DNA of 58,415 nt from Lachnospiraceae bacterium (GTDB taxonomy: Bacteria; Bacillota; Clostridia; Lachnospirales; Lachnospiraceae): positions 1-58,415 of the forward strand of contig JAAUZI010000066.1 in NCBI GenBank assembly GCA_014804645.1, written 5' to 3'. Shown piece by piece: positions 42,865-51,094 of this stretch. Below the pieces are notes generated by a model. The model did not search any database. It was not told the origin of the DNA and was given only the letters and a program-made list of their open reading frames with translations. Position 1 is the stretch's first letter; every line of letters begins with the position of its first letter. Made by a program: the position numbers and the translations under genes.

Positions 42865-44145
42865 ATGTTGACAACGGTGGGCAGAGAGAGACAGGAGCAG
42901 CTTAGCATGATGCTTTCGGATTACGGAAGGGGCAGGCTTTTGGCCTATGCGGACAGTTTTCGGGAACTGTCCAGAAGCTATCGGGGAAAACCCGGCCAGA
43001 GACAGCTGGAGGGCACATCCCGTCAGCAGGTGCTGGAGGAGCGCAGACTCTGGGAAAGCCGACAGGTTATCTGCGACAATCTGGAGGAAATGTCCCAGAT
43101 CATGGCGAGACTGGCCGCGGAGGTGTTTCGGCTGACGCCGCTGACGCCGCGGGAGGAAAAGCTGGTTGTTCGTGCTCTGAGACAGGAGGGAATCACGGTG
43201 CTGGACCTTTTTTATATTGACCAGCCAGAGCGGGACGGCAGCTTACAGGAGGGAGAGAACGATCAACCGGAGCGGGGCGGTATGGGGGCCACACTGGGGG
43301 TGCACATGCATACCCAGCGGATGGTGGGGCACAGCAGCCAGGAGGTGGCCGATATGCTGTCGGTACTGTTGGGACGGCGGCTGGTAGTGTCTGTGACCAG
43401 TCCCCAGCAGATTGAGGATAGAGAGGGCACCTACCTGTTTGTGGAGGAACCGCGCTTTGTGGTGCTGTCCGGCAGTGCCCGGGCGGTGAAGGAAAACGAG
43501 ACAGTGTCAGGCGACAATTACTCTATCATTCAGTCTGACAGAGGTTGGACTACGGTGCTGCTGTCCGACGGCATGGGCTGTGGGGAACAGGCCAGCGCGG
43601 ACAGCGGCCAGGTGCTGGATATGATGGAGAAAATGCTGGAGGCGGGATTTGAGACCGAAATGGCGGTAGGGCTGGTAAACAGCGCCCTGCTGGCGGCGGG
43701 AGATGCGGCGGGGAGACGCAATATGTCCACGCTGGACATTTGCAGTCTGGACCTGTATCAGGGCATGTGTGTGTTCCGCAAGGTCGGGGCGGCGGCGTCC
43801 TTTCTCAAAAGCAACAGCTATGTGGAGCAGATCAGCCTGCCCGGACTGCCGCTGGGCATTCTGACGGCGGGGGAGGAAGAGGAGGCGCAGGGCGCGCTGC
43901 ACCGGAGCGTAAGCCGTGAGCTGATCGACAACGACTATATTGTCATGATGAGTGACGGGGTACTGGACGCACTGCGGGAGAACGGATATGAGACCGCCAT
44001 GATTCAGTATCTGGAAGACATGCGGGAGCAGCACCCGGAGGAGATGGCCAGAAATCTGCTTCAGTTTGTGCTGCGCTGCAGTCAGGGCCGCATTTTGGAC
44101 GATATGACCGTCCTGGTGCTGGGGGTGTTCGACAGTCACAGATGA
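42865..44145 (+). CDS. spoIIE: SpoIIE-type PP2C phosphatase lacking the membrane region
   Basis: The 426 residues match the cytoplasmic part of SpoIIE: an N-terminal helical/regulatory segment (about 1-195) and a PP2C phosphatase domain (about 205-420) with metal-binding Asp residues in VLLSDGMGCGEQAS, in MMSDGVLDAL and in DDMTVLV. SpoIIE dephosphorylates SpoIIAA to release sigma-F in the forespore. The Bacillus protein has about 820 residues with ten N-terminal membrane helices; here no hydrophobic N-terminus is coded and the upstream spacer is only 160 bases. AGGAGCAGGTG-type sequence (GGGAGCAGGTG) precedes the ATG. The position before tilS-hpt-ftsH supports the call. Confidence 0.88.
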   Translation: MLTTVGRERQEQLSMMLSDYGRGRLLAYADSFRELSRSYRGKPGQRQLEGTSRQQVLEERRLWESRQVICDNLEEMSQIMARLAAEVFRLTPLTPREEKLVVRALRQEGITVLDLFYIDQPERDGSLQEGENDQPERGGMGATLGVHMHTQRMVGHSSQEVADMLSVLLGRRLVVSVTSPQQIEDREGTYLFVEEPRFVVLSGSARAVKENETVSGDNYSIIQSDRGWTTVLLSDGMGCGEQASADSGQVLDMMEKMLEAGFETEMAVGLVNSALLAAGDAAGRRNMSTLDICSLDLYQGMCVFRKVGAAASFLKSNSYVEQISLPGLPLGILTAGEEEEAQGALHRSVSRELIDNDYIVMMSDGVLDALRENGYETAMIQYLEDMREQHPEEMARNLLQFVLRCSQGRILDDMTVLVLGVFDSHR

Positions 44146-44154
44146 GGAGATAGA

Positions 44155-44219
44155 TTGAAAAATCAAAGATTTTTCAAATTTCTATTTGAGCAATATCGCA
44201 GACATGTTCTGCGATATGC
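44155..44219 (+). repeat. Paired-hairpin element before tilS (family B, copy 2)
   Basis: TTGAAAAATC (44155-44164) pairs perfectly with GATTTTTCAA (44168-44177), and ATATCGCAG (44193-44201) with CTGCGATAT (44209-44217), extended by GCA/GC as in the element before cca at 34484. Confidence 0.65.
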
Positions 44220-44230
44220 ATGGGGGATTA

Positions 44231-44259
44231 TTGACATTTTTTAATAAAATGGCTATCAT
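44231..44259 (+). promoter_or_regulatory. tilS promoter close to the start codon
   Basis: TTGACA (44231-44236) and TATCAT (44254-44259) are 17 bp apart. A start of transcription about 7 bases downstream would fall at the ATG (44266), so the mRNA may have almost no leader. Confidence 0.65.
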
Positions 44260-44265
44260 AGGAGT

Positions 44266-45708
44266 ATGGATGAGCAATACTATGAGCTGGAACAGTGTGT
44301 AATGGCATATTGCAGAGAATACCGGCTTTTTGCACCGGGCGACGGTGTGGTGCTGGGCGTATCAGGAGGGGCAGATTCCGTTTGCCTCCTGTTTGCGTTG
44401 CATAGACTCAGCCGGGAGCTGGGAATCCGACTCTATGTGGTACATGTCAACCACTGTATCCGGGGCGACGCAGCCCGGGACGCCGCATATGTGGAAGAAT
44501 TGTGCGCCCGGCTGGAGGTGCCCTTTGCTCTGGTGGAAAAGGACGTGCAGACCCTTGCCCGGCAGCAGGGTCTATCTGCTGAGGAGGCGGGACGCCAGGT
44601 ACGTTATGAGGCTTTTTTTCGGGAGATGGAGCGGCGGCAGGCCCAGAAGATTGCGGTGGCGCACAATGCCGGAGACCGGGCGGAAACCATGCTGTTTCAC
44701 CTGTTTCGGGGCAGCGGACTGGCGGGTCTGGGCAGTATCCGGCCGGTGCGGGGACAGGTTGTGCGGCCGCTGCTGGGCCTGGAGCGCAGGGAGATTGAGG
44801 ACTATCTGGCACAGCGCGAAATTTCATATTGTCAGGACAGTACCAACGACACAGACGTTTACACCCGCAACAGAATCCGACGACATATTCTGCCCTATGC
44901 GGAGCGGGAAATATGCAGCGGCGCTACGACTCATTTGTGCCGCACGGCGGATATTTTCATGGAAATTGAGGATTATATGGAAGAGCAGTTTCGGCAGGCA
45001 AAGGAGCTGTGCACCGTGAGGGAACCGATTCACAGCGGGTCGTCCGGAGAGGAGGACTATCGGCTGCTCATCCGCTGCTCTGCCTTTGAAACTCTGCACA
45101 GAGCCATACAAAAAGGACTTATTTTGTCTCTGCTCAAGGAGTTTTCCCCGATGCACAGGGATATGGGAGCCGGACAGGTGGGGCAGGTGTTGGAGTTGTG
45201 TGTCCGGCCGGGCAACCGACAGTTCTGTCTTCCTCAGGGCATTCGGGCCGTGCGCTGCTATGACCGTGTGATTCTGGAGCGGCAGACGCAGGCGCTATCC
45301 TCCGCCTTTACCGTCTCTATCCCGGTACCCCAAAATTCGGGTGAAACTTTTGAATGTCGGGTTCCCGGCGGTGTTCTGCGGCTGCAGCGCCTGGAAAAAA
45401 AAAGTGTGAATCTTTTGGAAAATCGGTATACGAAATGGCTGGATTGTGATAAAATAGAAGAACTGTTGGAATGGAGAACCCGTCAAACAGGTGATTATCT
45501 GGAGATTCGCACTCGATCGGGCTATGGGCACAAGAGCATTAAGAGTCTGTTTGTTGACGAGAAGGTACCAAGACAGGAGCGGGATACCATTCCCCTGTTG
45601 ACCCAGGGCAGCCATGTTCTGTGGGTGGCGGGAGGAAGAATCTGCGAATCCTGCAAAATAGACGACGATACGAAACAGATTCTCCGAGTGGAGTACGAAG
45701 ATTTGTAA
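44266..45708 (+). CDS. tilS: tRNA(Ile)-lysidine synthase
   Basis: TilS attaches lysine to C34 of the CAU-anticodon tRNA-Ile so it reads AUA codons; it is essential. The PP-loop VLGVSGGADSVCLLF (about 26-40) binds ATP, the N-terminal nucleotide-binding domain continues to about residue 220 (with the YxQDSTNDTD motif near 190), and the C-terminal TilS domain ends the 480 residues (RTRQTGDYLEIRT, GYGHKSIKSLF). The ATG at 44266 restores the usual 25-residue lead before the PP-loop; GGAG lies only 1 base upstream, so translation may be leaderless. hpt follows after 19 bases. Confidence 0.93.
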   Translation: MDEQYYELEQCVMAYCREYRLFAPGDGVVLGVSGGADSVCLLFALHRLSRELGIRLYVVHVNHCIRGDAARDAAYVEELCARLEVPFALVEKDVQTLARQQGLSAEEAGRQVRYEAFFREMERRQAQKIAVAHNAGDRAETMLFHLFRGSGLAGLGSIRPVRGQVVRPLLGLERREIEDYLAQREISYCQDSTNDTDVYTRNRIRRHILPYAEREICSGATTHLCRTADIFMEIEDYMEEQFRQAKELCTVREPIHSGSSGEEDYRLLIRCSAFETLHRAIQKGLILSLLKEFSPMHRDMGAGQVGQVLELCVRPGNRQFCLPQGIRAVRCYDRVILERQTQALSSAFTVSIPVPQNSGETFECRVPGGVLRLQRLEKKSVNLLENRYTKWLDCDKIEELLEWRTRQTGDYLEIRTRSGYGHKSIKSLFVDEKVPRQERDTIPLLTQGSHVLWVAGGRICESCKIDDDTKQILRVEYEDL

Positions 45709-45727
45709 AGGTACGAAAGGAGCGAAT

Positions 45728-46249
45728 ATGGCGGAGCATGTAGAGATTTTGATAGCGGAGGCAGAGGTGGATGCCAGGATACAGGCCATCGGGGAGCAGA
45801 TCAGCCGCGACTATGAAGGCAAACAGGTACATCTGGTATGCGTGTTGAAGGGAGGCAGCTTTTTTATGTGCGAGCTGGCCAAGCGTATCAGCGTACCGGT
45901 ATCCCTGGATTTTATGTCTGTGTCCAGCTATGGCAAGGACACTAAATCCAGCGGCGTGGTGAAGATCGTAAAGGATTTGGACGAGTCGATCAAGGACAAG
46001 GATGTGCTGGTGGTGGAGGATATTGTGGACTCCGGCAGAACATTGAGCTATCTGCTGGAGATGCTGCGGGACAGAGGACCCAGATCCTTACGCCTGTGTA
46101 CGCTGCTGGATAAGCCGGACCGCAGAGTTGTGGATGTGCATGTTGATTATACCGGTTTTCAGATTCCAGATGAATTTGTGGTGGGCTATGGTCTGGACTA
46201 TGACCAGAGGTATCGCAACCTACCCTATATTGGTATCGTGAAGTTCTAA
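45728..46249 (+). CDS. hpt: Hypoxanthine phosphoribosyltransferase
   Basis: A purine-salvage enzyme of 173 residues converting hypoxanthine or guanine and PRPP to IMP or GMP. The PRPP-binding motif VLVVEDIVDSGRTLSYL is intact, as are the KGGSFFMCELAKRI loop and the DYDQRYRNLPYIG C-terminus. AAAGGAGCG precedes the ATG. It lies in the conserved tilS-hpt-ftsH order, 19 bases after tilS and 20 before ftsH, so the three form one operon. Confidence 0.96.
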   Translation: MAEHVEILIAEAEVDARIQAIGEQISRDYEGKQVHLVCVLKGGSFFMCELAKRISVPVSLDFMSVSSYGKDTKSSGVVKIVKDLDESIKDKDVLVVEDIVDSGRTLSYLLEMLRDRGPRSLRLCTLLDKPDRRVVDVHVDYTGFQIPDEFVVGYGLDYDQRYRNLPYIGIVKF

Positions 46250-46269
46250 AGTGAACTGGGAGGCACTCA

Positions 46270-48078
46270 TTGAGACAAAATAGATTTTTTAGTTCTTACT
46301 TAATGTTGATAGCGTTTCTGCTGGTTATGCTGGCAATCATTTCCATGCTCAGGCGGCAGGAGAATGACTATACCCAGGCGCAGTTTATCCAGGATCTGGA
46401 CAGCGGTGTGGTCAATGAAGTTATCATTACACCCAACAAGGAGGCGCCTACCGGATACGCCAAAGTGGTATTTAATGATGTGGTGAAGGAGCTGTATGCC
46501 ACCGATATCCGCGAGGTGGAGCGCATTGCCAGAGAGCATGGTTGCGAACCTACCGTGGAGGATATAGAGAGGGAGAGTCTCTTTCTGACCACCATACTGC
46601 CCCTGTTGATTATTGCGGCCATGTTCATTTTCTTCTTTTTGATGATGAATGCCCAAAACTCGGGCGGCGGCAACAGCAAAATGATGAATTTTGGCAGACA
46701 CCGGGCCATTCGACTTTTTGCCGGGGAGAATAAGACCGACTTCGGCATGGTGGCGGGTCTGAAAGAGGAAAAGGAGGAGTTGGAGGAAATCGTTGACTTC
46801 CTGCGTAACCCTGCCAAATATACTAAACTGGGTGCCAGGATTCCCAAGGGCGTACTTTTGGAAGGACCTCCCGGAACCGGTAAAACCCTGCTGGCAAAGG
46901 CAGTGGCTGGCGAGGCGGGAGTTCCCTTTTTCAGCATTTCCGGTTCCGATTTCGTGGAAATGTTTGTGGGTGTAGGCGCCAGCCGCGTCAGAGACCTGTT
47001 CGCCGACGCCAAGAGAAATGCCCCCTGTATTGTATTTATAGACGAGATTGACGCTGTGGCCCGCATGCGTGGAACCGGCATGGGCGGCGGACACGATGAG
47101 AGAGAGCAGACATTGAACCAGCTGCTGGTGGAGATGGACGGTTTTGGCGTGAATGAGGGCATTATCGTCATGGCTGCTACCAACCGGGTGGATATTCTGG
47201 ACCCTGCGATTCTGCGTCCCGGTCGATTTGACCGCAAGGTGGCGGTGGGAAGACCGGATGTGCGGGGCAGAGAAGAGATTTTGAGGGTACATTCCCGCAA
47301 CAAAGCATTGGCGGAGGATGTGAATCTGGAGAAGGTGGCGCAGACCACGGCGGGATTTTCCGGCGCGGATCTGGAGAATCTGATGAACGAGGCCGCCATC
47401 AACGCCGCCAAGAAAGACAGGTCTTATGTTCAGCAGGAGGATATCGAGGCAGCCTTTGTCAAGGTGGGTATCGGCGCGGAGAAAAAGAGCCGCATTATCT
47501 CTGACAAGGAGAAGAAGATCACCGCATATCACGAGGCGGGCCATGCGATTCTCTTTCATGTGCTTCCGGATGTGGGGCCCGTGCACACGGTATCCATTAT
47601 CCCCACAGGCTTAGGAGCAGCGGGCTATACCATGCCTTTGCCGGAGAAGGACGAGATGTTCCTGACCAAGAGTAAAATGCTGCAGGATATCATGGTATCT
47701 CTGGGAGGACGGATTGCGGAGGAAATCATTTTCAAGGATATTACTACCGGCGCCTCCAGCGATATCAAAAAGGCCACTAAGGAGGCGCGCCGCATGGTGA
47801 CCCGATATGGCATGTCCGACCACATTGGTGTGATCTGCTACGACAGCGATGACGATGAGGTATTCATCGGTCGGGACCTTGCCCACGCCAAGGGACACAG
47901 CGAGGCCATATCCGGGGAGATTGACCGGGAGGTTAAGGCCATTATTGACGAGTGCTATGCCAAGGCCAAGGCCCTGATTCTGGAACATGAACACGTTTTG
48001 CACAACTGTGCGCAACTGCTGCTGGAGAGAGAGAAGATAGGCCAGGAAGAGTTTGAGGCTCTGTTCCAGAGAGCATGA
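46270..48078 (+). CDS. ftsH: ATP-dependent zinc metalloprotease FtsH
   Basis: This membrane-bound hexameric AAA+ protease degrades misfolded and short-lived membrane proteins. Two membrane helices flank a short outer domain (about 8-27 and 112-132). The Walker A GPPGTGKT is at 199-206, Walker B is [10 protein letters not shown], the second region of homology contains [21 protein letters not shown], and the zinc motif HEAGH is at 421-425. The start is TTG at 46270, with GGGAGG 6 bases upstream, giving 602 residues; no ATG is better placed. It ends the tilS operon. Confidence 0.96.
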   Translation: MRQNRFFSSYLMLIAFLLVMLAIISMLRRQENDYTQAQFIQDLDSGVVNEVIITPNKEAPTGYAKVVFNDVVKELYATDIREVERIAREHGCEPTVEDIERESLFLTTILPLLIIAAMFIFFFLMMNAQNSGGGNSKMMNFGRHRAIRLFAGENKTDFGMVAGLKEEKEELEEIVDFLRNPAKYTKLGARIPKGVLLEGPPGTGKTLLAKAVAGEAGVPFFSISGSDFVEMFVGVGASRVRDLFADAKRNAPCIVFIDEIDAVARMRGTGMGGGHDEREQTLNQLLVEMDGFGVNEGIIVMAATNRVDILDPAILRPGRFDRKVAVGRPDVRGREEILRVHSRNKALAEDVNLEKVAQTTAGFSGADLENLMNEAAINAAKKDRSYVQQEDIEAAFVKVGIGAEKKSRIISDKEKKITAYHEAGHAILFHVLPDVGPVHTVSIIPTGLGAAGYTMPLPEKDEMFLTKSKMLQDIMVSLGGRIAEEIIFKDITTGASSDIKKATKEARRMVTRYGMSDHIGVICYDSDDDEVFIGRDLAHAKGHSEAISGEIDREVKAIIDECYAKAKALILEHEHVLHNCAQLLLEREKIGQEEFEALFQRA

Positions 48079-48234
48079 TTGTATAAAATGCACAAAAACA
48101 CAATGGCTAATTTGTGATATTTGTGAAAAATGAGACTATGCAAAAATGGAGAGGCATGCTATTATAATATGCGTAACCCCCCAATACATTATATAGTTTT
48201 TTGCTATACCCCATAAGAAAGAAATACCTTCTCT

Positions 48235-48264
48235 AAAAAGGACAGCTTAGCGGCTGTCTTTTTT
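48235..48264 (+). terminator. Rho-independent terminator after ftsH
   Basis: GACAGC (48241-48246) pairs with GCTGTC (48253-48258), extended by A-T pairs, ending in a T run. It lies 160 bases past the stop codon in the 313-base gap before GH13; the rest of that gap is AT-rich and holds the GH13 promoter. Confidence 0.8.
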
Positions 48265-48289
48265 ACTGATACAGGGGTTTGTCTACTAG

Positions 48290-48354
48290 TACTATAGTAC
48301 CGGGAAATTCGGGGAATCAAACTCTTGCACTGACAATCGTAATCGATTAAAATA
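48290..48354 (+). promoter_or_regulatory. GH13 promoter region with two palindromes
   Basis: TTGCAC (48326-48331) and TAAAAT (48349-48354) are 17 bp apart. The palindrome TAATCGATTA (48341-48350) lies between the boxes, and GTACTATAGTAC (48290-48301) lies upstream; both are operator-like, the first of LacI-family type. Which regulator binds is unknown. Confidence 0.45.
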
Positions 48355-48391
48355 AATGTGGTATATACCGCGCAGATCGGGAGGTAATTAA

Positions 48392-50491
48392 ATGGATATC
48401 GAGCATGTGCGCAGAGTGGAAGAAAACCAGATGTACATGGCAACAATGCGTCCTGTTTTTAACAAGAGAGGGCTTTTTACAGATACCACTGAGGACTATG
48501 TATGCCCTGCGGAACCGGCTCCCTATGACAAAGTGACCATACGGTTTCGGACGGCCACGCACAATGTGGACCGGGTCTTTTTTGTCTGTAAGGGTCAGCG
48601 CTATCTGATGAACAGAGCAGAGTCCGACGGACTTTTTGATTATTACAGCCATGAACTCCAGCTGGAGAACGAGAAGGTTGCCTACCATTTTGAGGTGGTG
48701 GCAGGCAAAATTTTTGGCATCTATGATGTGCGGGGCTTGGCCAGAGATGTGAACGAGTACTATGATTTTGTCATTTTGCCGGGCTTTAAAACACCGGCCT
48801 GGGCCAAGGGTGCAGTCATGTATCAGATATATGTGGATCGGTTTTGTAATGGGGATACCTCTAATGATGTGTTGACGGATGAGTACTGCTATATCGGCGA
48901 ACATGTGCACCGGGTGGAGGATTGGGACCGATATCCGGCGCAGATGGATGTGCGGGAATTTTACGGCGGAGACCTTCAGGGTGTGTTGGACAAGATGGAC
49001 TACCTGCAGGATCTGGGCATAGAGGTGATCTATTTTAACCCTCTGTTTGTGTCGCCCTCCAACCATAAATACGATATTCAGGACTATGATTATATCGATC
49101 CCCATTTTGGGCGAATCGTCAGCGATCAGGGTAATCTGCTGGCTCCCGGGGATAAGGACAACAGCCACGCGAGCAGATATATTGACCGTGTGACCAACAA
49201 GGCCAATCTGGAGGCCAGCAACGCGCTCTTTGTCCAGGTGGTAGAGGAAGCGCACCGCCGGGGCATGAAGGTGATACTTGACGGCGTGTTTAATCACTGT
49301 GGTTCTTTCAACAAGTGGATGGACCGGGAGCGGATTTACGAAAATGCGCAGGGTTATGAGAAGGGCGCTCATGTGTCCGGTGACAGCCCGTATAAGGATT
49401 ACTTTGCTTTTTACAGTAACAACTGGCCCTACAATAGGGACTATGACGGATGGTGGGGACACGACACCCTGCCCAAGCTGAATTATGAGGGTTCCAAGGA
49501 GCTGTTTGACTATGTGCTGCATATCGGCGCAAAATGGGTGTCCGCTCCCTACAACGTGGACGGCTGGCGTCTGGACGTGGCGGCGGATCTGGGGCATTCC
49601 CCGGAATTTAATCACCGCTTTTGGCGGGAGTTTCGCCGGGTAGTGAAGGAGGCCAATCCCAATGCCATCATTCTGGCAGAGCATTACGGCAACACCAGAG
49701 AGTGGCTTCAGGGAGACGAGTGGGACACTGTCATGAACTATGATGCGTTCATGGAGCCGGTCACCTGGTTTTTGACCGGCATGGAGAAACACAGCGATGA
49801 TTTTCGTGAGGACCTTCTGGGCAATGCGGACAGTTTTTGGGGGGCTATGAAACACCATAGTTCCAATCTGACCATGCCCAGCTGGCAGGTGGCTATGAAC
49901 GAACTGTCCAATCATGACCACTCCCGTTTCCTGACCCGCACCAACCACAAGGTGGGCCGAACCAATACTCTGGGCGCGGAGGCGGCAAATCAGGGTATCA
50001 ACAAGGCCGTGTTTCGAGCGGCGGTGGTGATGCAGATGACCTGGATGGGCGCTCCCACGATCTACTACGGGGACGAGGCGGGCGTGTGCGGTTTTACGGA
50101 CCCTGACAACAGGAGAACATATCCCTGGGGACACGAGGATCTTGAGCTGATTGATTTCCACAAAGCGATTATCCGGATTCACAAGAACAATCAGGAGCTA
50201 AAGACCGGCTCCATCAAATATATTGATTCCGACTATAATTACCTGGTCTACGGGCGTTTTAACCGTCAGGAACAATGTGTGATTGTGATTAACAACAACA
50301 GTTACGATCTGGAGAAGGAAGTCATGGTGTGGGAGGCGAACATTCCCCGCGCCGGAATTATGGTGCAGCTCATTCAGACCAACGAGGGCGGTTATACCAC
50401 GGAGCCTGTGAAATATCCGATATATGCCGGCAAGGTAAAGATTTCGCTGCCAAAGTTCTCGGCGGTGATACTGAAACACAAGACAACTTGA
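48392..50491 (+). CDS. GH13 alpha-glucan hydrolase (neopullulanase/cyclomaltodextrinase type)
   Basis: A cytoplasmic 699-residue enzyme acting on maltodextrins, cyclodextrins or pullulan fragments. An N-terminal CBM34-like domain (about 1-130) precedes the barrel. The catalytic nucleophile is Asp395 in GWRLDVAADL, the acid Glu430 in ILAEHYG, and the stabilising Asp509 in ELSNHDHSRF. The YQIYVDRFCNGD start of the barrel is typical of the neopullulanase subfamily. No signal peptide is present. GGGAGGTAATTAA precedes the ATG. It has its own promoter region, so starch-type glycan use appears separate from the xylan locus. Confidence 0.9.
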   Translation: MDIEHVRRVEENQMYMATMRPVFNKRGLFTDTTEDYVCPAEPAPYDKVTIRFRTATHNVDRVFFVCKGQRYLMNRAESDGLFDYYSHELQLENEKVAYHFEVVAGKIFGIYDVRGLARDVNEYYDFVILPGFKTPAWAKGAVMYQIYVDRFCNGDTSNDVLTDEYCYIGEHVHRVEDWDRYPAQMDVREFYGGDLQGVLDKMDYLQDLGIEVIYFNPLFVSPSNHKYDIQDYDYIDPHFGRIVSDQGNLLAPGDKDNSHASRYIDRVTNKANLEASNALFVQVVEEAHRRGMKVILDGVFNHCGSFNKWMDRERIYENAQGYEKGAHVSGDSPYKDYFAFYSNNWPYNRDYDGWWGHDTLPKLNYEGSKELFDYVLHIGAKWVSAPYNVDGWRLDVAADLGHSPEFNHRFWREFRRVVKEANPNAIILAEHYGNTREWLQGDEWDTVMNYDAFMEPVTWFLTGMEKHSDDFREDLLGNADSFWGAMKHHSSNLTMPSWQVAMNELSNHDHSRFLTRTNHKVGRTNTLGAEAANQGINKAVFRAAVVMQMTWMGAPTIYYGDEAGVCGFTDPDNRRTYPWGHEDLELIDFHKAIIRIHKNNQELKTGSIKYIDSDYNYLVYGRFNRQEQCVIVINNNSYDLEKEVMVWEANIPRAGIMVQLIQTNEGGYTTEPVKYPIYAGKVKISLPKFSAVILKHKTT

Positions 50492-50553
50492 TAGATTGGT
50501 TCACATTGCGGCGCGCGTCTCTGCGCACGCCCCCGCGGACTGTAAAAATTCAG

Positions 50554-50582
50554 TTGCATTTTAGGGTGACATATGCTACAAT
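50554..50582 (+). promoter_or_regulatory. Promoter of the tRNA-Tyr/tRNA-Leu pair
   Basis: TTGCAT (50554-50559) and TACAAT (50577-50582) are 17 bp apart, giving a short leader before the first tRNA. Confidence 0.75.
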
Positions 50583-50613
50583 GGCTTAGGTTAGAGCGTT
50601 AGCGCTTTTTCAT

Positions 50614-50695
50614 GGATGGATTCCCGAGTGGCCAAAGGGGACAGACTGTAAATCTGCTGCAAATTGCTTCGGTGGTTCGAATCCACCTCCATCCA
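50614..50695 (+). tRNA. tRNA-Tyr (anticodon GTA)
   Basis: The acceptor stem GGATGGA (50614-50620) pairs with TCCATCC (50688-50694), A50695 is the discriminator base, and the anticodon loop CTGTAAA carries GTA at 50648-50650. The T arm (GGTGGTTCGAATCCACC) and a long variable arm fit tRNA-Tyr of bacteria. CCA is not encoded. Confidence 0.93.
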
Positions 50696-50769
50696 TTTGC
50701 ATTCTCTGGCAGGAGTGTGCATAAAATATAAGGCAAGCACTGAATGGGTTTGCCAGTTATCATGCGTCA

Positions 50770-50853
50770 GCTGGTGTGGCGGAATAGGCAGACGCAAGGG
50801 ACTTAAAATCCCTCGGTGGCAACACCGTGCCGGTTCAAGTCCGGCCACCAGCA
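50770..50853 (+). tRNA. tRNA-Leu (anticodon TAA)
   Basis: The acceptor stem GCTGGTG (50770-50776) pairs with CACCAGC (50846-50852), discriminator A50853. The anticodon loop CTTAAAA has TAA at 50804-50806. The long variable arm (CTCGGTGGCAACACCGT) is typical of class II tRNA-Leu. It lies about 75 bases after tRNA-Tyr. Confidence 0.93.
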
Positions 50854-50864
50854 CTGTTTTCTTG

Positions 50865-50907
50865 GAATTCACGTTTTCAGCCAGAGGCTGAGGTGGATTC
50901 TTTTTTT
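50865..50907 (+). terminator. Rho-independent terminator after the tRNA genes
   Basis: GAATTCAC (50865-50872) pairs with GTGGATTC (50893-50900) with one wobble, and inner TCAGCC (50877-50882) with GGCTGA (50886-50891), followed by seven T residues. Confidence 0.8.
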
Positions 50908-50950
50908 GCTTACAAATCCTATAAATTTATTTTCACACTTCTTGATTTGT

Positions 50951-51046
50951 GGTACAATGAGTTAAATGCTGTGCATTTAACTCTCTTGAATTGAATATGC
51001 GCTGAAGCGCATAAAATCATGGTGCAATGAGTTAAATGCTGCGCAT
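50951..51046 (+). repeat. Direct repeat with hairpin upstream of the sensor kinase
   Basis: A 26-base unit starting GGTACAATGAG (50951-50976) recurs at 51021-51046 with two differences, 70 bases apart. The first copy forms GAGTTAAATGC (50959-50969) paired perfectly with GCATTTAACTC (50973-50983). Between them TATGCGC/GCGCATA forms a further stem. TACAAT at 50953-50958 could be a -10 box. Confidence 0.7.
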
Positions 51047-51094
51047 GTAGTACTAACTGGGAAATTTCTCTTAGAATTGATAAGGAGATGTAGT

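Noticed and set aside
46300..47586. Long minus-strand frame opposite ftsH
   Set aside because: It is antisense to a gene with every FtsH motif and has no ribosome site or recognisable protein. The same holds for other long opposite-strand frames, for example at 5040-6806, 11921-13552, 20449-21966, 23316-25490 and 48347-50182.
48163..48168. TATAAT downstream of ftsH as a promoter
   Set aside because: No -35 box at suitable spacing, and a terminator follows within 100 bases.
50595..50610. AGCG/CGCT mini-hairpin with T run before tRNA-Tyr
   Set aside because: The stem is only four base pairs and lies between a good promoter and the tRNA, where termination would be harmful; probably chance.
50664..50891. 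Open frames across the two tRNA genes
   Set aside because: Both strands are open by chance; the tRNA folds explain the sequence.
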